A stretch of DNA of 64,000 nucleotides, taken from Pararhodobacter zhoushanensis (GTDB lineage: Bacteria > Pseudomonadota > Alphaproteobacteria > Rhodobacterales > Rhodobacteraceae). Positions within the stretch are counted from its first letter, which is position 1; each line of letters starts with the position of its first letter. Position numbers and translations under genes: made by a program. The notes under the pieces were generated by a model that was not told the DNA's origin, did no database searches, and saw nothing but the letters and a program-made list of their open reading frames with translations. This document shows positions 44,348-52,824 of this stretch, one piece after another. The stretch covers positions 62,001-126,000 of the forward strand of contig NZ_REEZ01000011.1 of the NCBI RefSeq assembly GCF_003990445.1, written 5' to 3'.

Positions 44348-45433
44348 ATGGTTGCCAAATTTGTTTCGACTGCTGCCTTGATCGCTATGGTTGCAGCCGG
44401 GTCGGCCACTGCTCAGACCGGGCGCACGCCCGCCGAGATGCCACCGGCAAGCTATGATCAGTCACAATATGTGGATTCCGCCGGTTGCGTGTTCATCCGC
44501 GCGGGCTTTAACGGCGCGACCACCTGGGTGCCGCGCTATGGTGATGACCGCCGCCCGATGTGTGGCTTCGCACCGAGTGCGGCCACCGGGGCCGCGCAGG
44601 TTGCCGCCGCACCGATGCCCGCCCCCGTAACCGTCACCGCTGCGGCACCTGCGCCCGCGCGCGCCGCTCCGCGGCCGGCAATGGTCGCAGAAGCGCCGCG
44701 CACCCGCCGGCCCTATTCCGTTGCCCCGGAAACCCAGCGCGTCCGCGTTCAGGCCGCCCCGGCGCCCGAGGCGCGCGTCTATCAGGCCCAGTCCGGGCTC
44801 GACACCCGCTGGAGCCATTACGACCGCACCGGCCCGTCGCCCTGCACCAACTATTCACCCCACAGCCAGATGTACGCCGTGCCGTCGCCCGCACTGCCGA
44901 ACCTGCCGCTGCGCTGCGGCCCGCAGGCCCAGCACCCGGCCGACGCCCTGCGCGAGCAATCGCCGCGTGGCAACGTCTGGGAACCGTGGGATGGCGCGAA
45001 CCCCTATCCGGCGCATAACAACAACGTCTACATGCTGCCGCGCCCCTACGCGCCGCGCTGGCCCCAGCCCTATCTGCAAGGCGCGTCCGAGCAGCGCGGC
45101 ACGGTGATCCCCTCGACCCGCGCGCCCCGCGCCACGGTCTCGACCATGGGCACCACGGCTGAGATCGACCGCGCCCCGGTGCGCGCTGCCACCTCGGGCG
45201 GCATGAGCAACGGTCGCTTCGTGCAGGTCGGCACCTATGGTGTCGCTTCGAACGCGCAGGCCGCGATTGCGCGTCTGCAAGCACAGGGTCTGCCGGTGGC
45301 ACGCGGCAACGCGACCTCGGGTGGACGCAGCCTGCAAGTTGTGCTGGCCGGTCCGTTCAACAACCAGGCCGAGCTGAACGCCGCCCTCGGTGCTGCCCGC
45401 GCCATGGGCTATTCGGACGCCTACGTCCGCTGA
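44348..45433 (+). CDS. SPOR-domain periplasmic protein
   Basis: 361 residues: signal peptide (FVSTAALIAMVAAGSATAQ), a Cys-containing N-terminal module (YVDSAGCVFIRAG, later MCGFAPS), a long Ala/Pro-rich low-complexity linker (about 75-150), a middle region with YDRTGPSPCTNYSPHSQMY, and a C-terminal SPOR domain (GRFVQVGTYGVASNAQAAIARLQ...VVLAGPFNNQAEL). SPOR domains bind denuded septal peptidoglycan, so a role in division or cell-wall remodelling is likely. A terminator follows immediately. Confidence 0.9.
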   Translation: MVAKFVSTAALIAMVAAGSATAQTGRTPAEMPPASYDQSQYVDSAGCVFIRAGFNGATTWVPRYGDDRRPMCGFAPSAATGAAQVAAAPMPAPVTVTAAAPAPARAAPRPAMVAEAPRTRRPYSVAPETQRVRVQAAPAPEARVYQAQSGLDTRWSHYDRTGPSPCTNYSPHSQMYAVPSPALPNLPLRCGPQAQHPADALREQSPRGNVWEPWDGANPYPAHNNNVYMLPRPYAPRWPQPYLQGASEQRGTVIPSTRAPRATVSTMGTTAEIDRAPVRAATSGGMSNGRFVQVGTYGVASNAQAAIARLQAQGLPVARGNATSGGRSLQVVLAGPFNNQAELNAALGAARAMGYSDAYVR

Positions 45434-45453
45434 TCGCTGACCGAAACGACAAT

Positions 45454-45484
45454 AATCGCGCCGTGCCTGCGGCGCGATTTTTCT
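45454..45484 (+). terminator. rho-independent terminator after the SPOR gene
   Basis: 10-bp stem AATCGCGCCG / CGGCGCGATT with a 6-nt loop followed by TTTTTC. It ends right at the predicted start of the next gene. Confidence 0.9.
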
Positions 45485-46381
45485 ATGCCTGACAGGCTGG
45501 CCCGCATGTCCCCCGTCTTCACCAGCGCGATCTTTGGCCCGGACGGCATGCCTGACCGCGACGACGCGCAGATCTTCCCCTACTGGAGCTTCACCAAAAC
45601 CGCGCTGGCGATCACCGCCTTGTCGCTGGCTGAGGACGGCGTGCTCGACATCGACACGCCGGTGCTCGACGTCACCCTGCGCCAGTTGCTGACGCATACC
45701 GCCGGGATGCCGGACTATTTCACGCTGCCCGCCTACCGTCAGGCCGTGGCGCATGATGAAGACCCGTGGCCCCGTGAGCGCCTGATCCGCGACACCCTCG
45801 CCCAGGGCAGGCTCTTTGCGCCGGGCGCGGGCTGGTCTTATTCCAACCTCGGCTACCTGCTGGCGCGCGAGGCGATCGAGACTGCCAGCGGTCAGTCCTT
45901 CGCCACCCTCTTCAGCACCCGGATCGCCAAACGGCTGGGGCTGCACACCGCCCGTCTTGCTGAAACCCGCGACCAGTTCGCCGCTGTTCACTGGCCGCAG
46001 GCGCATCACTATCACCCCGGCTGGGTCTATCACGGCTGCCTGATCGGCACCGCTGCCGACGCTGCCCGCCTGTTGCACGGCCTGTTCACCGGCAAGCTGC
46101 TCAGCCCGTCGTCGCTAACCCAGATGATGGTCACGCATCCCTTGGGCGGCGCGTTGCCCGGCAGGCCGTGGACGGCGTGCGGCTATGCAATGGGGCTGAT
46201 GAGCGGGCGCATGGGCGCTGCTGGCCGGGGCATCGGTCACAGCGGCGGCGGGCCGTTCAGCGTCAACGCGGTCTATCACTTCCCCGATCTGGACACGCCC
46301 GCCACCGTCGCCAGCTTCACCACCGGCCCGCATGAGGGCATCGCCGAACACGCCTGCGTCAATGCTGCGATAGCGCCCTAG
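45485..46381 (+). CDS. serine hydrolase of the beta-lactamase/penicillin-binding family
   Basis: 298 residues with the three class-C-like motifs: SFTK (nucleophile Ser, about residue 36), YSNLGY (about 120) and HSGGG near the C-terminus. No signal peptide is visible, so it may be cytoplasmic. Family members include esterases and D-aminopeptidases as well as beta-lactamases. ATG 45485 lies at the end of the upstream terminator and lacks a ribosome site; the next ATG (45506) is an equally good start. Its stop overlaps the convergent gene by 4 nt. Confidence 0.85.
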   Translation: MPDRLARMSPVFTSAIFGPDGMPDRDDAQIFPYWSFTKTALAITALSLAEDGVLDIDTPVLDVTLRQLLTHTAGMPDYFTLPAYRQAVAHDEDPWPRERLIRDTLAQGRLFAPGAGWSYSNLGYLLAREAIETASGQSFATLFSTRIAKRLGLHTARLAETRDQFAAVHWPQAHHYHPGWVYHGCLIGTAADAARLLHGLFTGKLLSPSSLTQMMVTHPLGGALPGRPWTACGYAMGLMSGRMGAAGRGIGHSGGGPFSVNAVYHFPDLDTPATVASFTTGPHEGIAEHACVNAAIAP

Positions 46382-47400
46382 TTCGCGCAGATCGCCTGCA
46401 AGGTCAGCCATTCGCCATCGCTGAGCAGCGGCGCGGGGATGCGCTCGACCGCCGGACGATCCGCCAGCGCCTGCGCCAAAGCCGAGCGGTCAGCGGGCAG
46501 GGACAGCGCATAAGGGGTCGAGGATATGCCAATCCCGTCCAGCCAGCTGCCCAGCGCTTCGGCATCCGGCAGGGCAGGGGTGCGCGCGATGCGCCGCCGC
46601 GCGTAGTCGCGCACCGAGCCCTCGGGCAGCTCGCCCGTTGTCAGCAGCGCCAGCGTCGCGCGGGTGCCCGCATAATCCAGCACGTCCAGCAGCGGGTCCG
46701 ACGTCGCGCGCGCCTGGGCCTCGGCCACCATCCAGCCCGCCAGCGCCTCGGGGCTGTCGAGCCGCGCGATCAGCGCCTCGCCCAGCACGATCACCCGGCC
46801 CGGCAGATGCGCTGCCTGTGCGCCCGCCACACCGGCGACAACCGCAACGCGCCAATCGCTTCCCAGCACCCGGTTGCGCAGCGTCGCCATCGCCTGACGC
46901 CCCTCAGGATCGGCGCAGATCCGCTCGGTCGAGGCGCTGAGCGTCAACCCGTCCAGCACCATGCGCCCGATCTCGGCGCGCGCAGCGGGGGGGATGATGG
47001 CGGCGGTGCGGTTGACCAGCACGGCGGGCAGCCACAGGAACCCGGCCAGCACCAGAACCACCACGCCCGCCGTCAGCCCCAGCCGCAACCAGCGTAGCGG
47101 CGGCTTGGGGCTGAGCGCGGCGCGGATCGTCTCAAGCGCCTCGATCAGCAGCGGATCTTCCAGTTCCAGCGTTTCGTCGTCGTCATCGCTGAGCGGGGAA
47201 TAGACCGCCGGGCGCACCCCTCGGTTCTGGCGGTACACGGCAGGCAGCGACCAATGGCTGAGCGCATGGCCCGAGCGCGAATCCGAGATCACAAGGCTCG
47301 AGTCACCAAGCGCGACAACGACATCACGTCGCTGCGCTTCGGGGCCTGCCCGCCAGACACCCGGCCCTTCGAGCCGGGCGTATTTATCAAGCGCCGTCAT
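46378..47400 (-). CDS. M48-metalloprotease-like protein lacking the HExxH zinc motif
   Basis: 340 residues. An N-terminal beta domain (about 1-60; RRDVVVALGDSSLVISD) and an acidic linker (SDDDDETLELED) precede one membrane span (LGLTAGVVVLVLAGFLWLP, about 105-125). The periplasmic part follows the layout of M48 peptidases (PPAARAEIGRMVLDGL; RVIVLGEALIARLDSPEALAGWM), but where HExxH should follow it reads AEAQA. Both zinc His are lost while the helix Glu remains. It is therefore probably an inactive pseudo-peptidase. The family link is my reading of the pattern and is moderately certain. Confidence 0.65.
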   Translation of the reverse strand: MTALDKYARLEGPGVWRAGPEAQRRDVVVALGDSSLVISDSRSGHALSHWSLPAVYRQNRGVRPAVYSPLSDDDDETLELEDPLLIEALETIRAALSPKPPLRWLRLGLTAGVVVLVLAGFLWLPAVLVNRTAAIIPPAARAEIGRMVLDGLTLSASTERICADPEGRQAMATLRNRVLGSDWRVAVVAGVAGAQAAHLPGRVIVLGEALIARLDSPEALAGWMVAEAQARATSDPLLDVLDYAGTRATLALLTTGELPEGSVRDYARRRIARTPALPDAEALGSWLDGIGISSTPYALSLPADRSALAQALADRPAVERIPAPLLSDGEWLTLQAICAN

Positions 47401-47482
47401 TGCCTCAACTGCCGCCCGGTTTTTGTTCTTTGGGTCACGCTCATGCTACCGCAGCCAGCACAGTCGCGCCAGAGCCAGCGCG

Positions 47483-49105
47483 TCACAAGGTTTTGGCCAA
47501 AGCGCGCAGTTCAAACTTCTGGATCTTGCCGGTCGATGTCTTGGGCAACTCGTGGAAAATCACCCGCTTGGGCGTCTTGAACCCGGCCAGCCGCTCGCGG
47601 CAAAAGGCGATCAGCTCGGCCTCGGTGGCCTGCGCGCCCTCTTTCAGCTCGACAAAGGCGCAGGGAACTTCGCCCCATTTGTCGTCAGGCTTGGCAACCA
47701 CGGCGCACAGCGACACCGCCGCGTGATGGGCCAGCGCGCCCTCGACCTCGACCGAACTGACGTTTTCGCCGCCCGAGATGATGATGTCCTTCGAGCGGTC
47801 AGCGATCTTGATATAGCCGTCGTCATAGCGGAACGCGATGTCGCCGGAGTGGAAGTAGCCGCCCTTGAAGGCCTCGGCCGTGGCTTCGGGGTTGCGGAAA
47901 TAGCCCTTCATCACGCCATTGCCCCGGTGCATGATCTCCCCCAGCGCCACGGTATCGCGCGCGACGGGGGCCATCGTGTCGTCCAGCACGGTGATCTCTT
48001 CCATGAACGGCATCAGCACCCCGGTGCGCGCCTTGACCGCCGCGCGGTCGGCCTGCGGCAGCGCATCGAACCCCTCATGCCAGGTGCATTCGGTGGCCGG
48101 GCCGTAGGTCTCGGTCAGGCCGTAAACCTGCGTGACGTTGAAGCCCAAAGGCTCGATCGCGGCCAGCGTCGCGGCGGGGGGAGGGGCACCGGCGGTGAAG
48201 ACTTCGACGATATGGTCGAAGGGCAGGCGGTCCTCCTCCTTGGCGGCAACGATGGTGTTGAGCACAATCGGCGCGCCCCCAAAATGCGTGGCCTTTTCAA
48301 CGGCGACGGCCTGATAGACCCCCTTGGCCGTGATGTCGCGCAGGCAGATGATCGCGCCGCCCATCAGCGGGATCATCCACGGATGGCACCACGCGTTGCA
48401 GTGGAACATCGGCACAATGGTCAGATAGCGCGGGTACAGCGTCATGCGCCAGCTGATCGGCTGGGCCATGGTGCTGAGATACGCGCCCCGGTGATGATAG
48501 ACCACGCCCTTGGGCCGCCCCGTGGTGCCGCTGGTATAGTTCAGCGCCAGCGATTCCCATTCGTCTTGCGGCATGATCCAGTCGAACGACGGATCGCCCG
48601 AGGCAATGACGTCCTCATAAACCAGATGTCGCCCGGTTGCCGGGATACCGGCCTGCTCGTCCGGCACCTCGACAATTTTCGGCCCGCCACCGATGACCAT
48701 CGCTGCGCGCTCGACCAGCTCGATCAACGAGCTGTCCACCAGCGCCACCTTGCAGCCGCTGTGCTCAAGGATATAGGCGACCGTGTCCAGATCGAGCCGC
48801 GTGTTGATCGAGTTGAGAATCGCGCCGCAAGCGGGCACGGCGAAATGCGCCTCGGCATGCGATGGCACGTTGGGCAGCAGCACTGACACAACCTGACCCG
48901 GCGCAACCCCCAGTTTCGCCAGACCCGAGGCCAGCCGCGTCACCCGCTCGAAGTATTGCGTATAGCTCCAGCGCTGGGTGCCATAGACCAGCGCCTCGCG
49001 GTTGGCAAAGATATCCGCCGCGCGGCGCAGATGCGACAGCGGCGTCAAAGGCACGTAATTTGCTGAACATTTCTCCAGCCCCGTCTCGTCTGCCAACCAT
49101 CCCAT
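47483..49105 (-). CDS. acyl-CoA ligase (medium/long-chain, DmdB/AlkK-like)
   Basis: A 540-residue AMP-forming ligase: LNYTSGTTGRPKGVVYHH, the GLTETYGPA adenine motif, FHSGDIAFRYDDGYIKIADRSKD hinge and the catalytic Lys in KTSTGKIQKFELR. The N-terminus (GWLADETGLEKCSANYVPLTPLSHLRRAA) and length resemble the Roseobacter ligases that act on medium-chain acids or methylmercaptopropionate (DmdB). It could supply the ligase step missing from the two beta-oxidation clusters. Substrate not determinable here. Confidence 0.88.
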   Translation of the reverse strand: MGWLADETGLEKCSANYVPLTPLSHLRRAADIFANREALVYGTQRWSYTQYFERVTRLASGLAKLGVAPGQVVSVLLPNVPSHAEAHFAVPACGAILNSINTRLDLDTVAYILEHSGCKVALVDSSLIELVERAAMVIGGGPKIVEVPDEQAGIPATGRHLVYEDVIASGDPSFDWIMPQDEWESLALNYTSGTTGRPKGVVYHHRGAYLSTMAQPISWRMTLYPRYLTIVPMFHCNAWCHPWMIPLMGGAIICLRDITAKGVYQAVAVEKATHFGGAPIVLNTIVAAKEEDRLPFDHIVEVFTAGAPPPAATLAAIEPLGFNVTQVYGLTETYGPATECTWHEGFDALPQADRAAVKARTGVLMPFMEEITVLDDTMAPVARDTVALGEIMHRGNGVMKGYFRNPEATAEAFKGGYFHSGDIAFRYDDGYIKIADRSKDIIISGGENVSSVEVEGALAHHAAVSLCAVVAKPDDKWGEVPCAFVELKEGAQATEAELIAFCRERLAGFKTPKRVIFHELPKTSTGKIQKFELRALAKTL

Positions 49106-49349
49106 CGCGCATTCCCCCCGTTCTGCTCGTCTCGCGTAAGGCGGTATTGTGACCTCAGTTCACGGCGGCGGAAAGGGGGCAACGCATTGGCAAGGGGCGG
49201 CTGCGTCCGGCCTGCGAAATGAGGCATAATATGTCGCCAATTCCGTGCAAAATTCGCAGATTAACCATATTTGGTCCCAGTCTTTGCCATTTCTCGACGT
49301 CCATATGGGGACATGGAACGCGGTGTCGTGTTCGCGAAAGGACAATGGA

Positions 49350-50045
49350 ATGTTGCACAATTGGGTGGGTGGTATGCTGGGCCAGGGATGTTTTGTCCCG
49401 TATTCGTTTGCCGATCGCGGCAACGTTTGGTCCGAACACGAAGCAGCGCATCGGGTGCCGACGCAAAGCTGGCACGAGACGGGGGCGCTGGCCGAGGGGT
49501 TGATCGCGGGAACGCTGGTCGCCACCGAACTGGGCTGGCAACCGGTCGAGGATCTGCAGGTCGGCGACCGGGTGGTGACCTTTGACAACGGGATGCGGCC
49601 GCTTCAGTCGGTACGTGTCAGCACGCTGTGGACGGCTGCGGCTGCCGCGCCGACCGGGCTGTGGCCGTTGCATCTGCCCGCCGGTGCGCTGGGCAACCGC
49701 ACTGCCATGCTGTTGCTGGCCGACCAGCCCGTGCTGATCGAATCCGACGCGGGCGAGGATCTCTTTGGCGATGCCTTCACCCTTGTGCCTGCGGGTGCTC
49801 TGGAAGGGTACAAGGGCGTCACCCGCACCGCTCCGGCGCGCGAGGTGACGATTGTCACGCTGGAATTCGCCGATGATGAGGTCGTCTATGCCAATGGCAC
49901 GCTGCTGGTGCAGTGCCGCAATGGCCACCGTCCGACGGCCAGCACCCCCAACGCGACGTTGACGCTGGGCGACAGCAGCCCCTATCGGTGCCTGACCGAA
50001 ACGCAGGGCCGCTGTCTGGTGGCAGCGATGCACACGACCGGCTGA
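49350..50045 (+). CDS. Hint-domain protein without the catalytic Cys
   Basis: 231 residues. A short N-terminal module (MLHNWVGGMLGQGCFVPYSF) is followed by a Hint (Hedgehog/intein) fold, beginning LIAGTLVATELGWQPVEDLQVGDRVVTFDNG, the usual block A pattern. The residue that is Cys1 in self-splicing inteins and hedgehogs is not Cys here. Similar stand-alone Hint proteins are abundant in Rhodobacterales and have no known function. ATG 49350 follows AAAGG; the frame is open to 49245 but that extension is less likely. No signal peptide is seen. Confidence 0.83.
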   Translation: MLHNWVGGMLGQGCFVPYSFADRGNVWSEHEAAHRVPTQSWHETGALAEGLIAGTLVATELGWQPVEDLQVGDRVVTFDNGMRPLQSVRVSTLWTAAAAAPTGLWPLHLPAGALGNRTAMLLLADQPVLIESDAGEDLFGDAFTLVPAGALEGYKGVTRTAPAREVTIVTLEFADDEVVYANGTLLVQCRNGHRPTASTPNATLTLGDSSPYRCLTETQGRCLVAAMHTTG

Positions 50046-50077
50046 TCCCCGGCACTGCCTTGCGCGATCCCATGCAA

Positions 50078-50107
50078 AACGCCCGCCCCGGTCAGGGGGC
50101 GGGCGTT
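50078..50107. terminator. bidirectional terminator between convergent genes
   Basis: 12-bp stem AACGCCCGCCCC / GGGGCGGGCGTT with a short loop between the Hint gene and the FadB-type gene. On the minus strand it is followed by TTGC. Confidence 0.8.
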
Positions 50108-50130
50108 CTGTCATTCAGCCGTCAGCGGCC

Positions 50131-52323
50131 TCAGGCGACCTTGACTGCCGTCGCGCCGTAAAAGGTCTGGCCCTTGGCTGCCATGTCACGCAGCAGCGCG
50201 GGGCATTTGAACCGAGCGCCGAACTTGGCTTCAAGACCGTCGCAGATCTCGACCGCTTTCGCCGCACCGATGATGTCCAGCCAGCCGAACGGGCCACCCG
50301 ACCACGGCGCAAAGCCCCAGCCCAGGATCGCGCCCACGTCACCCTCGCGGATGTCTTCCAGCACGCCCTCTTCCAGCGCCCGCACTGCTTCCAGCACCTG
50401 CGCCATCATCAGACGGTTCTGCACCTCTTCCAGCTCGGCACCCTCGATGACCGGATACTTCGCCTCGAAGCCGGGCCAGTAGCCCTGACGCTTGCCGCTC
50501 TCATCATAGTCAAAGAACCCGGCCTTGGACTTGCGGCCATAGCGGCCCTGATCGACCATCCAGAACACCACCTCATCAACGGCGTCATCGGGATAATCAT
50601 TGCCCATCGCCGCCTTGGTCGCCTTGGCGATCTTGGCCCCCAGATCGAGCGAGGTCTCATCGACCAGCGTGATCGGCCCCACCGGGAAACCGAGCAACTT
50701 GGCGGCATGGTCCACCATCGGCAACGGCGTGCCCTCAGCCGCCAGACGCATCCCCTCATTGATATAGGGGATGATGCAGCGGTTGGCGTAGAAGAAGCGC
50801 GCGTCATTGACCACGATCGGCGTCTTGCGGATCTGGCGCACGAAATCCAGCGCCTTGGCCACCGCACGCTCGCCGGTCTTGGCCCCCTTGATGATCTCGA
50901 CCAGCAGCATCTTGTCGACCGGGCTGAAGAAGTGGATGCCGATGAACTGCTCGGGCCGCTTCGAGGCCGCTGCCAGACTGGTGATCGGCAGGGTCGAGGT
51001 GTTCGAGGCAAAGATCGCCGTCTCGGGGATCACGGCCTCAGCCTTGGCGGTCACGTCGGCCTTGACGCCGGGGTCTTCGAACACGGCTTCGACGATCAGA
51101 TCGCAGCCCTCAAGATCCGCATAATCGGCGGTGGTCTTGATCAGGCCCAGCACTTTGGCCTTTTTCTCTTCGGTGACCTTGCCGCGCTTCATGCCCTTGT
51201 CCAGCAGGCCCTCGGAATAGGATTTCCCCTTTTCCGCCGACTCGATGGCCGCATCCAGCAGCACCACCTCGATGCCCGCCAGCGCCGAGACATAGGCAAT
51301 ACCGGCACCCATCATGCCGGCACCCAGCACGCCGACCTTTTTCACCCGCTCATCGGGCACATCGGGACGGTTCGCGCCTTTCTCCAGCGCGCCCTTGTTG
51401 ACGAACAGGCTGCGGATCATCGCGCTCGATGACGGGTCCAGCAGCACATGCGTGAACCAGCGCGCCTCGATCTTGAGTGCGGTGTCGAAGGGCACCTGCA
51501 TGCCCTCATAGACCGCGCTCAACAGCGCCTTGGCCGCCGGGTACACGCCCCAGGTGTTGGCGTGAACCATGACCGAGGCGCCCACGAAGGTCGGGAAACC
51601 CGGCGCGGAATAGGGCGCGCCACCGGGGATCTTGTAGCCCTTGGTGTCCCAGGGCTTGACCAGATCGGCATCTTTCGCGCCCAGAACCCACTCTTTCGCG
51701 CGGGCGAGCAGCTGATCGGCGGGCACAACCTCGTCAATGATACCGGCCGATTTCGCCTTGGCCGGGGCCAGCGTCTTGCCCTCCAGCAGCAGCGGTGCCG
51801 CCGCCATCGCGCCCAGCTTCCACGCCAGACGGGTCGTGCCGCCGCCGCCGGGGAACAGGCCGACCTTGATCTCGGGCAGGCCGATCTGCGCGCGCGGGTT
51901 GTCCGCCGCGATGATGCGGTGACAGGCCAGCGGCAGTTCCAGCCCGATGCCCATCGCGGTGCCGGGCAGGGCGGCGACAATCGGCTTGCCGCCCTTCAGC
52001 GTCTTGGGGTCCATGCCCGCGCGCTCGATCTTGCGCGACAGATGGTGCATGCCCATGATCCCGTCGAACAGGCTTTGGGCGGCGTTGCCCTCGATGGTGC
52101 CGCGCAGCTCGGCCAGCAGGTTCAGGTCCATCCCGCCGGCGAAATCCGCCTTGGCGCTGGTCAGGATCACGCCCTTGACCGCGTCATCGGCCAGCGCCTT
52201 GTCGACGGCGGCCTCCAGCTGTTGCAGACCGGGCATGGTCATGACGTTCATCGACTTGCCGGGCAGATCCCAGGTGATGGTGGCAACGCCGTCGGCGTCC
52301 ACGGCATAATGGAATTCGGTCAT
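50131..52323 (-). CDS. bifunctional enoyl-CoA hydratase / 3-hydroxyacyl-CoA dehydrogenase (FadB/FadJ type)
   Basis: 730 residues. The crotonase domain retains LELPLACHR and GLPEIKVGLFPGGGGTTRL (both Glu). The Rossmann domain has GVLGAGMMGAGIAYV and the catalytic His in IGIHFFSPVDKMLLVEI, and is followed by the C-terminal helical repeats. It is longer and clearly different from the copy at 3581, so the two are not recent duplicates. It is the last gene of the second fatty acid degradation block; the start overlaps the cupin stop as ATGA. Confidence 0.94.
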   Translation of the reverse strand: MTEFHYAVDADGVATITWDLPGKSMNVMTMPGLQQLEAAVDKALADDAVKGVILTSAKADFAGGMDLNLLAELRGTIEGNAAQSLFDGIMGMHHLSRKIERAGMDPKTLKGGKPIVAALPGTAMGIGLELPLACHRIIAADNPRAQIGLPEIKVGLFPGGGGTTRLAWKLGAMAAAPLLLEGKTLAPAKAKSAGIIDEVVPADQLLARAKEWVLGAKDADLVKPWDTKGYKIPGGAPYSAPGFPTFVGASVMVHANTWGVYPAAKALLSAVYEGMQVPFDTALKIEARWFTHVLLDPSSSAMIRSLFVNKGALEKGANRPDVPDERVKKVGVLGAGMMGAGIAYVSALAGIEVVLLDAAIESAEKGKSYSEGLLDKGMKRGKVTEEKKAKVLGLIKTTADYADLEGCDLIVEAVFEDPGVKADVTAKAEAVIPETAIFASNTSTLPITSLAAASKRPEQFIGIHFFSPVDKMLLVEIIKGAKTGERAVAKALDFVRQIRKTPIVVNDARFFYANRCIIPYINEGMRLAAEGTPLPMVDHAAKLLGFPVGPITLVDETSLDLGAKIAKATKAAMGNDYPDDAVDEVVFWMVDQGRYGRKSKAGFFDYDESGKRQGYWPGFEAKYPVIEGAELEEVQNRLMMAQVLEAVRALEEGVLEDIREGDVGAILGWGFAPWSGGPFGWLDIIGAAKAVEICDGLEAKFGARFKCPALLRDMAAKGQTFYGATAVKVA

Positions 52324-52820
52324 TCGTCGGTTCCTCCTTGCGGCGCGAGGTCACGGTGTCCCGCCCAGTCGCTGCCGTCGTGATAGGTATAACGGGGCTC
52401 GCCGCCCTCGATGATGAGTTTGAAATCGACCTCGGTGTATGTCGCCACCTCGCGCGGGGCCTTTGAGCCCACGACGAGGAAACTGGCCTGCGCATCGGTG
52501 CGGTTGACGAAGCGATGGCCGACCGGCTCGCCCGCCTTCCACGCCGCACAATCGCCGGGGTGCATCACGGTCTCGCCCGTATCCTCGGACAGGATCAGCT
52601 CGCCGGTCAGCACCATGGCGAATTCGTCTTCGTTGAGGTGCCAGTGGCGCAACGAGGCCACGCCACCGGGCTCAAGATAGACGATGTTCACGCCAAACTG
52701 CGTCAGACCCGCCGCCTGCCCCAGCCGGTGCGACGAGCGCCCGGCCATCTGGCTCGCGTAGGGTTCGGGATAGGTCGAACCCGTCCGCAGCGACAGCGTG
52801 CTGAGGTCGATCTTCGGCAT
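52320..52820 (-). CDS. cupin domain protein
   Basis: 166 residues with a single cupin barrel: VYLEPGGVASLRHWHLNEDEFAMVLTGE (motif 1 with HxH and Glu metal ligands), then MHPGDCAAWKAGEPVGHRFVN (motif 2 with Pro-Gly and His). It is inserted between a thiolase and a FadB-type gene and overlaps the latter by 4 nt, so it is translated as part of the beta-oxidation set. It may be a metal-dependent isomerase/dioxygenase or a small acyl-CoA auxiliary; no function is established. Start ATG 52820, 4 nt after the thiolase stop. Confidence 0.85.
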   Translation of the reverse strand: MPKIDLSTLSLRTGSTYPEPYASQMAGRSSHRLGQAAGLTQFGVNIVYLEPGGVASLRHWHLNEDEFAMVLTGELILSEDTGETVMHPGDCAAWKAGEPVGHRFVNRTDAQASFLVVGSKAPREVATYTEVDFKLIIEGGEPRYTYHDGSDWAGHRDLAPQGGTDE

Positions 52821-52824
52821 GATG

